Source: Acephala macrosclerotiorum (lineage: Eukaryota > Ascomycota > Leotiomycetes > Helotiales > Mollisiaceae). From it: a DNA stretch of 64,000 nt. Numbering within the stretch: position 1 is the stretch's first letter; the number at the start of each line of letters is the position of its first letter. The translations under genes were made by a program, and so were the position numbers. This document shows, in pieces, positions 56,792-64,000 of the stretch. Location: positions 1 through 64,000 of the forward strand of contig MU119357.1 in assembly GCA_014904845.1 (NCBI GenBank), read 5' to 3'. Under the pieces are notes generated by a model, which saw only the letters and a list, made by a program, of their open reading frames with translations, was not told the DNA's origin and ran no database searches.

Positions 56792-57762
56792 ATGTTCCGC
56801 TACACCATGACCCGCATCCTCTCGCGCAGCGCAAGACCCTCCTTACCAACCATCACATCGCGCACCACCTACAACACCACCACACTCGACGCCGTCAAGC
56901 TCGCTGAAGTCCGAGAAGAGGTCCACAATACCGCAGAGCCAGAACTCTACATCCCAAACTTCGCTCCAAACTCCAAACTCCCCGTCTCCAAGATCTGGAG
57001 AGACATCAAGCGCGTGAACGATGCCCAAGCCGTCGCGGCCCGCGCCGTTGAGTTTCGCGAAGTCCATGGCAAGGTGAGAGGCTTTGGGTATGATTTTGAT
57101 ATGTATACTCCGGGTTTTATGATCAAGGTATGTTTGTGCTTTTTTGGGGGGGGGTGGGAGTTTGCTGACTGGAGCTATAGACTGCAAAGCCAGCTGGTTC
57201 TCCTATCCTCAATGCTGTCGCCTCGCTTAAGGAAAAGATCACTACCAACGCAACCGCTTCTTCGACGACACAAACTAGAACTATTGCCAGTAGCGCGGCC
57301 ATGGGTGATCTCACAGATGGCCTTGCTTCCAGATCACAGGATCAGAGAACCGAGGCTGCTATGAAGAATATAGAGCCGCTCATGAAGGACAACGCAAGAT
57401 TGAACTCGGAGGAACATGTCACGGCTGCTCGCAAGAAGGTTGCTAAGGGTATCCAGGCATGGAAGCCTAATGCGAAGACTCAGTTTGCTGTCGAGGTTGC
57501 AACTGTTAAGGAGGATTCTACTATCGACGAGAATGTTCCTACCGCTGAGGCTGCCGAGGTCGTTGCCGGTGCTGTAGCTGCAGTGCCTGCCACTGTTAAA
57601 GATCGGGCTGCGAACGAGGATTGTTGTGCCCGCCAGATCTCATCTATGGCTTCTGTCACTGAGATGAGAATGACAGCTAATTGTGCGGCGATCTCTGAGC
57701 GTGTCCACTTTGCTGTTGCCTCTGGTCGTTCTGCTGCGGATCTTGATAATGCTTTTTTGTAG
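56792..57762 (+). CDS. Unknown protein with mitochondrial-type leader
   Basis: Two exons (56792-57127 and 57181-57762) with a 53 bp intron join in phase 0 to give 305 residues. The chosen start MFRYTMTRILSRSARPSLPT is an Arg/Ser/Thr-rich, acid-free amphipathic leader typical of mitochondrial presequences; an ATG 75 bp upstream would mask it. The body includes LPVSKIWRDIKRVNDAQAVA, FGYDFDMYTPGFMIK, then an Ala/Lys/Glu-rich helix-prone C-terminal half (EEHVTAARKKVAKGIQAWKP) ending in an Ala/Val-rich stretch and a Cys-containing tail. The intron has a G9 run between donor and branch point. No family recognised. The Ala/Lys/Glu half is reminiscent of LEA-type proteins, but that is only compositional. 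Confidence 0.6.
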
Positions 57763-58310
57763 GTAATGGGGTATGTTCGCTCCCTGTCAACACGTGGGGA
57801 TCGAGACCGACCTCTTTGCAGGAAATATCGATCTGGGGTAGGCTCGGGGTCGTAATCTTGCACGATAATTGGCGTAATAGATTTCAAGACAGGAAAAGTT
57901 TTGTGGCAATGCCTTTCTTTTCGGCACAATATTTTCAGGGGTTCGGTTATCAGGGTCAGGGGTGAGCCTTCAGGACTCAGGACAGAGAAGCACGAGGTGC
58001 CCTCATACACAGCATGGACTCGGGAGCATATTTGCATTGCTTTGGTATTAGCGTTGGTCTAGAGATAATGGATTTCGGGGAAAGGTTTCTTGGCGTCTTC
58101 GTTTGGTATATTCAGGGCATTTGGCAGTCTGGAGCGAAAATAGGGGAGCAAGTGGGGCATCTACCCTGAATCGCATTCTTGCAGTCAGTCACATTCTAGT
58201 CACATTCAGTCTGAATTTACATTTCATGAAAGCTATGTTGGGACTAGATAGGAGAAAGTGTGATGAAGAGGCAATGGCTCTTCAACTCTTGTGAATCCTT
58301 TGACGGGCTA
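57763..58310. other. Intergenic between convergent genes
   Basis: 3' flanks of the plus-strand leader protein and the minus-strand GH28 gene. No feature recognised. Confidence 0.4.
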
Positions 58311-59750
58311 TCAGAGCGGTAGAGTACTATTACATACCACGCCAGTGACATTCACAACATTGTCACAAGTAACCCTTAATCTACCATTCGAACTCGTCCT
58401 CAACTCGACATCCTCAATCACCAAATCATGACAAGGTGCAGCTGTCGAGCAATTCAACGCAATCCCCACACTTCCACTCACAGTCCCTCTAATATGGCTG
58501 AACCTCAAATGCTCAAACTCAAGTGTGCTCGTATCACAATAATTCGCCTGATCTGCCACTTTGTAATAGCACTTGTTAATATAAATCGCCTGGCTCGTAT
58601 CGCTCGTTTCCAGACTATCAAATGAGATATTGGAAACCCTGCCTGTCCCACCACCACCTCCTTGAGGAGGAACGCCTTCCTCAACACCAACCCAGGATTT
58701 GAAATACGCTCCTCCAGATACTGATGCGCCACCGGTGAGAGGACTTATTGATTGGGAGACTGAGATGTTGCTTGCCGTCACGTTTGTGATGTAGTCTGGG
58801 GAATCTGGGTATTGCCCAATAGATCCAAACGCGATACCCCCACCAACACAAGTCAGATTGCTGAACACCATATTCGTGCAGTTTCCTTTCGGCGCTAGAC
58901 AATCATCGCCTCCATGGAACAGCCAGTTTGTGACCAACAAATTATCAACCCTCATAGAATCCAACCCGTCAATGTTGGTTTCGTAGTTCGACCCATTGCC
59001 TGCCGGATCTGTGTTCGTGCCATTGATGTAAATGTTGTTGAGCTTCACCTGAGAGGAGTCTTGGATCCAGAAGGACCAAAATTGGGGTTGGCGAATTGAG
59101 AAATCGGCCACAGTGGCGCGGGTGGAATTGTAAATAGAGAGTGGGATCGGTCGACCGAATTGATTGCTGTGGCCTGCTGCGCGGGTCATCCAGGCTTGTC
59201 CGTTTCCATCTATGCCGCCTTGCTTCCAGCCACCTCCTGTGATAATGAAATCGTGTCCTTCGACGATCCAGGCAGTTGACTGGTTTTAGAATTCCACTCG
59301 GAAAGAGTTGTCGATCCAGTAGAGGAGATCTGGGGTGAAGGAAAGTGTTCCCAGTATCTCTAGACGCGAGTTGGAAAGTCGCATGTACATACGTCGAGAG
59401 ATGGTGTATATGTAGGGAGCGGGTAGAGTGATGGTACCGTTGACGCCACAACGCTCTACAGCTGCGAGGATCTGAGAGGAATCGTCAAGACCCCAGCCGC
59501 AGGGAATAACCACGCATCTTGACCCGGAGCCTGGAGCGTACGCAGCCTCTGAAGCAGGGACGACTTGGCCAAGATATGGGTATGAGGCATTCTTGTGGAG
59601 AGGGAGTGTGGTCTCCGCAGAGTAGACTGAAGTAGTGGCCGCTTCTGGAAAGTATATTGTTGAATCTGGACAAGGCCATGCTATACTATCAGCTCCAACT
59701 TGAGCCAAATGCGACTGAGCAAAGAGGGAAAACAGAATAGAACTCCACAT
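58311..59750 (-). pseudogene. GH28 (exo-)polygalacturonase-type gene with stop
   Basis: GH28 enzymes cleave galacturonan in pectin with a beta-helix fold. One intronless frame of 480 codons starts MWSSILFSLFAQSHLAQVGA (signal peptide). The catalytic set is recognisable: NTD in GTNTDPAG (about residue 245), the DD pair in HGGDDC (about 280), GGGIAFGSIGQYP in the G-H-G region, and YFKSWVG in the R-I-K position. The GSIGQY form suggests an exo-acting, GalA- or rhamnogalacturonan-type clade, but substrate is not certain. Codon 155 is TAA (59286-59288), flanked by IDNSFRVEF and NQSTAWIVEG, a place where GH28 exo-enzymes normally have Gln-Asn-Gln-Ser-Thr. CAA to TAA is the simplest cause. Everything else is intact, with many N-x-S/T sites. 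The mini-intron reading GTGGAATTC...CCAG (18 bp) is too short to be real. Confidence 0.85.
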
Positions 59751-60373
59751 TACGAAACCTTTTGAAGATGAAACTGTTCACAAGACCTTACTTGCATCGT
59801 CGTCGCACTTACAAATACTTATGCCTTTGGAAGTCTCCAGTATTCTGTCGAAAGTCAAGCAAAAGGAGACTATCTCACCCCACTTCCGAGTGACAGATCC
59901 CACGTGCTATCCCACGTGGAGATTCAAAGTTGCTGATTGGCCTCTTCATCAGCAAATTCAGCACATGTTCTGTTCAACATATCAGCAAGTGCAAAGTCTT
60001 GAAGAATATCTCCACTTCCAGCTATGAAAATTTGTCCATGTCGCGAGCAATGTTAGAGCGATGCGGTGAAGGAGGGGCTGGTTGCTGACAAATGACCAAA
60101 CAAGAAGCCGCACTCAACTCACCACACAATTGGCGTAGAGGATAGAAGAAAGACGTTCTAACAAGGAGATATAGAACATTAGAGCAAGTTCTGGGAGAAA
60201 CATCAAACGTAGCGAAAGGCTTTGGTATAGAGTGGTGATGGAGCGGTCCATTGGGCTCTAACCCTGAAACCCCAGTGACCTTACGGCACAGCTCAGATAG
60301 GCAACCATCCTATTTCCCTTCAACTTATCTTCACCCCACAACTCTATTTGCATCAATCAATGCATTTTCCAAG
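59751..60373. other. Divergent promoter region, GH28 and 4-TM genes
   Basis: About 620 bp between two divergently transcribed genes. No distinct operator or repeat recognised. Confidence 0.4.
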
Positions 60374-60992
60374 ATGCCAAACCGCCCGAGAACAGTCGAG
60401 GACGCTTCAGAATGGAGCGTACCACTGCTCTCCTTCCTCTATTTCTGCCAGTTTGCCGCAATCCTCATCTCGCTCTACCCGATCATCGTGATTATGGCGT
60501 TTGAGTGGAGTTTCATGAAGCCGCCTGATATCAGAGATATACATTGGTCTATTCTATTCACCTAGATCAGTGTCCATCATGCTGACAGACATCTCAGGAT
60601 CATGTGGATCCTTCTCCTGGGCGACATCGCCTTGCTGTTATCTCTTGCTGTTGAAGTAAATCGCTTCGTCAACGGCATTCTATCAATTGAGTTGTTCACC
60701 AAGATCGCTGCGGTGAAGTGCTTATATGTTATGATTTTGTTTTGGATATTGTTTTGGAGGGAAGTTTCGCATTTGAGTAGTGGAGGTTGGAATATCGGGG
60801 AGTTTGTCCTTGGGAGTTTGTTCTTCTTGTAAGTTGCTCTGTAATAGCAGGAAGGGAGAGTGGATGGCGAAGATGCTGACCGTAGACAGAGGACCATTTG
60901 TCGTTGCTTTCCTTTGGGCCGTCTTCTTGAAGACGGGTGATGGAAGGGAGGTAGAGGGGGAGACGCGACCCTTGCTGGAAGGCGGTGCTTGA
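60374..60992 (+). CDS. Four-transmembrane protein of unknown family
   Basis: Three exons (60374-60546, 60598-60828, 60890-60992) with introns of 51 and 61 bp, each with a GCTGAC branch point, splice in frame to 168 residues. Four hydrophobic segments are visible: LLSFLYFCQFAAILISLYPI, WIMWILLLGDIALLLSLAVE, AAVKCLYVMILFWILFWREV, and VLGSLFFLGPFVVAFLWAVF (this last one crosses the second intron, supporting the model). The N terminus MPNRPRTVEDASEWS and C terminus EGETRPLLEGGA are hydrophilic and probably both cytosolic. The PLL tail near the end resembles a dileucine sorting signal. No family recognised. Confidence 0.7.
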
Positions 60993-61304
60993 GAAGGGCT
61001 TAGGGAATCTCCTCGAGACTTTGCTGGTGGGTTCAAAGTCTTCCTTGATTACTTGGCGTCGAAGGACAAGTGATGAGCAAGGTGTCAAGCGTAATCGAGG
61101 CACCGCGGGTCGATATCATACCATCCACCATGGGAGCTTCGATCACACGCAGTCCCAAGCTTCTCAGCCAACCCTCAGCCAAGAATTCTCTGCTACCAAC
61201 ACAATACCGTATGCACACCGCACAACTACGAACCACGATTCGCAATTTACGCAGCGGAATTCACATCCTTCGTCCTCACCCAGGTCACCAGATCTGCTGC
61301 AGCC
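60993..61304. other. Intergenic, promoter of next gene
   Basis: No recognised feature. Open frames on both strands are short and unrelated to known domains. Confidence 0.4.
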
Positions 61305-61975
61305 ATGACCTCCACTTGGACGCTCGCACCCCAAAGTGACATCCCACCTAAAAGCAAGTCCGACCACCAATGGATTCGCGACATGGGGTTCCGAGATATG
61401 CGCGAATTTGAAGTACATGGGGGCTTCGACAGAGCCGAAGCAGACGGCGCGCGATTGTGGTTGAGGATTTGTCGTAACAAGCAGCAGGAGGAATGGGAGG
61501 ATCTACGCAGTGGCAAAGCTACCCCATCTACATCAGCGCACGGCGAAAAAAGTACAACAACGAAACTTCGAAGGCGAGAAAACGACGTAAACCTAAGAAG
61601 CCTTCCTCATCAACACCACAGCAAGCTGAGAAGCAAGCCGAGAAGCAAGCCGAGAAGCAGCAGTGGGAGACTCGATTCGAAGGCGGCTTTGCTATCTCAA
61701 CGTTGCGACCGGCTGGGACCAACACAACAACACCTCCGCCGAAGATGACTAAAGAAGAATTGATCAAGCACGCAATGCTATGGCATAATCGTATGGGGCA
61801 TGACAGCTACAGTATGATCTTTGAGCTCTCGAAAACAACACCGGATATCCCAAGTTTTGAAGAGTTGAAGTGGGAGGACATGCTACCTTGCAAGATCTGT
61901 ACGAGTCTTGGGAATGATCCTTATGTCGGCACGTACTACGATAGCTCGACAGGTAGTTATGATATCCGGTATTGA
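61305..61975 (+). CDS. GAG-pre-integrase-like zinc motif protein, frame break
   Basis: The first frame (from ATG at 61305) reads MTSTWTLAPQSDIPPKSKSD to about EEWEDLR. A second frame, shifted by one base near 61508, continues QWQSYPIYISARRKKY, a Lys/Arg-rich stretch, three QAEK units, then LIKHAMLWHNRMGHDSYSMI, and a LPCKICTSLG segment, ending at 61975. LWHNRMGH with a downstream CKIC matches the H-x4-H...C-x2-C zinc motif of the Ty1/copia GAG-pre-integrase domain. No RT, LTR or rest of integrase is nearby, so it is either a domesticated fragment or a remnant. The frame change could be a 40 bp intron ending at CTACGCAG with a poor donor, or a one-base deletion. If intact, it is a small basic protein possibly acting on nucleic acids. 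Confidence 0.55.
61620..61661. repeat. 12 bp tandem repeat (QAEK units)
   Basis: CAAGCYGAGAAG occurs three times in succession, in frame with the zinc-motif reading frame, encoding QAEK repeats. Confidence 0.75.
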
Positions 61976-62612
61976 GTTTCTTGAAGGCTGCCATTAAACT
62001 GTATGAGTAAAGAGTAGGCGAGCACGGTGTTGTGCAGACGAGAGGCTGGGAATTATGCGAACGACGACTCTAGATATCAAGGAGGAGATTAGGATATTGG
62101 ATATTCTCCATTATGATACCCGCTCGCACGACATTCATGTGTAACAACTCGCACAAAAGAGGCTCGCGTCATCCAGAATCCGTGCATAGTAATAACGTAT
62201 CACGTCCCTTGCGAGTTTTCTTTGTTCAATTCGCTCGTGATTTGAATTGATTCCTTTGTCTAAGTTGAAAGGCCTCGAGTTTCCGAAACATTCCCAAACA
62301 CCGTGTATGAAACCTCAAGATCACCGGCAGAAGATGGAACATTGAAGATTGGAAAGCTCCTCATTTACTTAACAGCGCTTTTTGTGTCACGCAGCACACG
62401 ACACTTCTGCCCCTTTCTAAGCGAATTGCACGAGGAAGCTCTTGACCGATTTCGAAACCCATGGAGCACTCAAGAAACAAAGTAACTTCGACCCCAACAT
62501 TGCAAACGGACCGAGATTCCAATCCAACGTCATCCTATAGCTATTTGAGCACAAACACATCAGAACACTCGATCAAATACACCGTAATATCAGGCTAGGA
62601 TTTAACGACAAG
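61976..62612. other. Intergenic, no supported gene
   Basis: No conserved frame or RNA recognised; the right end serves as upstream region of the next gene. Confidence 0.35.
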
Positions 62613-62906
62613 ATGTCCAACCCGCAATCCCAGACCTTTACCTCCTCACATCCTTCAGAGGAGACCAGAAATCCAGATCCATCATACTCATGGACTCAAC
62701 TCTACGGCGTGCAGACATGGGACTTGTAAGTGCCCTCTTTTGCCCTATCCTTTAAATCTCCTCCAGATGACTGAGTGATGACCAGCTCAAATATCCAGGA
62801 AGGACCAGCAGCGGCGGGAGGAACGATGAAGTTAGTTTTTCGTAAGGCGTCGCATAGCACGGAGAAGATGGAGACAAGCAAGAAGGAGGAAGAGGTGGAG
62901 AAATGA
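62613..62906 (+). CDS. Small 77-residue protein of unknown function
   Basis: Two exons (62613-62725 and 62786-62906) joined by a 60 bp intron (GTAAGT to GACCAG) in phase 2 give 77 residues, beginning MSNPQSQTFTSSHPSEETRN and ending KMETSKKEEEVEK. The middle PSYSWTQLYGVQTWDFSNIQ spans the junction and reads smoothly. It is hydrophilic, with no signal peptide or membrane segment and a charged C terminus. Composition resembles small fungal conidiation- or stress-associated proteins, but no family is recognised. The minus strand is also open across part of it. Confidence 0.5.
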
Positions 62907-63123
62907 TGCGTAACCGGGGGTATAAAAGGGTGGTAGCGTGGCTCAAGGTCACCCGACGCTTCCCCTTGCAAAGGAAGCCGAGATATGATGAAGGAATGAG
63001 GATGCGAAGACCACGACCAGAACAAGGACTCTGCGAAATGCTGGAATGCCTTGTTATATTGCTAGACATTATGTACTGCTGGGCAGGGTATTCACAAATG
63101 ACATACATACTGTACATATCTCG
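62907..63123. other. Spacer between convergent genes
   Basis: 3' flanks of the small plus-strand gene and of the minus-strand VTA1-like gene; nothing else seen. Confidence 0.4.
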
Positions 63124-64000
63124 TTATGATGCCCCTAGCGTCTTCAACGCTTCCCTTAATTCCTTGACCGCGGTCTCTGCATCCTCAAAGTTCAAGGCTG
63201 ATATCGCCCAACGAGCGTGCTTTTGAGCTTTCGCAATCGCCATATCATCTGTGATCAGCTGGTGTTTCTGAACAGGCGCTGGTGGGGGTGCTGGAGCTGC
63301 GGCGGGATGAGGATGGCGTTGCTGGAAGGTTTGGTATTGTTGTGGTGGAGGTTGATGTTGCTGGGGTGGAGGCTGGTACTGCTGCTGCGTAGAAGGAGGT
63401 TGGTACTGGTGCTGGGGAGGCTGGTATGGTGGTTGTTGGACGGGAGGTGTGTATGGAGCTTGAGGTGGGGGTATACGCGGCTGTTGAGCAGAAGGTGATC
63501 GTCGATAGAACTCCTGAGGTAGCAAGACAGGTGGATCTGAGATCGAAGGAGGCGGGAAAGACTCGAAGTCTGGAGATGTTTTAGCGCCCGGATACCCAGT
63601 GGGCTGCTGTGGGAGGTCCAAGGCACCAGGTACAGTTGGTAGACCTGATGGTGCGGTTGGTAATGTCGGTTCCTGATTCTGTGATGTGAAGGTAGGGACT
63701 TCTGGGAAATATCCTCCTCCAACTGATCCATTTCGTTCATTTGGTGGTGAGGGATCTAACGGGGACACATTATCGTCCTTGGCGGCCGTGTATGGGAATC
63801 CATCTCGTGGATATGGTTCGAAGGTCCTCGGAGACCCTTGAGCAGAAACTTGTGCAGATGGATGTAGCGACTGGTCAATCGAAGACTGTCTCGCAGTTCG
63901 AGCTTCCACTTTGTCTTGCTCGTCTGGTACCTCCTCCACATATGCAGGCTGTGGTTTCACAGGTCCCCCAAGCTGCTGAACTTCAGGATCATTGGGATCA
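63124..64000 (-). CDS. VTA1: Vta1-like ESCRT/MVB protein, C-terminal part
   Basis: Vta1 activates the AAA ATPase Vps4 in disassembly of ESCRT-III during multivesicular body sorting. The visible part ends with ITDDMAIAKAQKHARWAISA and NFEDAETAVKELREALKTLG, the Vta1 C-terminal dimerisation and Vps4-binding motif. Upstream is a long Pro/Gln-rich linker (PPQHQYQPPSTQQQYQPPP type), normal for fungal Vta1 between the N-terminal MIT pair and the C-terminal domain. The frame stays open through the right edge of the window (DPNDPEVQQLGGPVKPQP), so the N-terminal MIT domains lie outside. About 292 codons are visible, without need for introns. It appears intact. Confidence 0.8.
   Translation of the reverse strand, partial: DPNDPEVQQLGGPVKPQPAYVEEVPDEQDKVEARTARQSSIDQSLHPSAQVSAQGSPRTFEPYPRDGFPYTAAKDDNVSPLDPSPPNERNGSVGGGYFPEVPTFTSQNQEPTLPTAPSGLPTVPGALDLPQQPTGYPGAKTSPDFESFPPPSISDPPVLLPQEFYRRSPSAQQPRIPPPQAPYTPPVQQPPYQPPQHQYQPPSTQQQYQPPPQQHQPPPQQYQTFQQRHPHPAAAPAPPPAPVQKHQLITDDMAIAKAQKHARWAISALNFEDAETAVKELREALKTLGAS

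Noticed and set aside
59271..59295. An 18 bp intron removing the GH28 stop
   Set aside because: GT...AG ends exist but 18 bp is far below the 44 bp minimum seen in the window, and removal would delete conserved residues.
1..64000. CRISPR arrays, tRNA genes, bacterial-type operons
   Set aside because: No spaced direct repeats with unique spacers and no cloverleaf with a recognisable B box were seen; gene structure is eukaryotic throughout.

Overview
This window is nuclear DNA of a filamentous ascomycete (Pezizomycotina; a leotiomycete-like fungus would fit, but the species cannot be fixed from the sequence). Evidence is the short 44-95 bp introns with GTRNGY donors and CTRAC branch points, fungal-restricted families (HET, Clr5-ankyrin, UstYa/DUF3328, GH55, GH28, fucose lectin, fungal CVNH), and a two-speed layout in which extremely AT-rich, RIP-like blocks alternate with ordinary gene-bearing DNA.

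Layout. 1-9.54 kb and about 21.0-33.1 kb are AT-rich blocks made largely of two wrecked copies of one Ty3/gypsy LTR retrotransposon. Copy A lies on the plus strand and copy B (about 9.7 kb, 130 bp LTRs, ATTAT/ATTAC target duplication) on the minus strand. They face each other and bracket a gene island (9.5-21 kb). The island holds a BTB-domain gene, a small ankyrin-type gene, a UstYa-like gene with an early nonsense codon, an orphan UstYa last exon, a 942 bp hAT-type non-autonomous transposon with an 8 bp target duplication, a 213 bp fold-back element, and a frameshifted Clr5-ankyrin pseudogene.

33.1-64 kb is a denser gene region. In order: a secreted Gly/Pro-rich repeat protein, a secreted Ala/Gly-rich protein, a HET-domain gene, an 18S rDNA fragment, a single-pass Ser/Ala-rich membrane protein, a secreted cyanovirin-N-like protein split over four small exons, a SET-domain pseudogene, a large GH55 beta-1,3-glucanase with a serine-rich region built from phase-2 mini-exons, an SDR oxidoreductase, a tandem-repeat ORF, a decayed unknown gene, a membrane-anchored fucose-specific lectin interrupted by a solo LTR, a mitochondrion-like unknown protein, a GH28 gene with one nonsense codon, a 4-TM protein, a gene carrying a copia-type GAG-pre-integrase zinc motif, a 77-residue protein, and the C-terminal part of VTA1 running off the right end.

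Themes. Many secreted or cell-surface and wall-degrading proteins sit beside silenced transposons, and an unusual number of genes carry single in-frame stops explicable by C-to-T change (UstYa, Clr5-ankyrin, SET, GH28, unknown gene). This looks like RIP-type mutation reaching into low-copy genes, or an assembly/strain-specific decay. No CRISPR, tRNA gene or complete secondary-metabolite cluster was seen.
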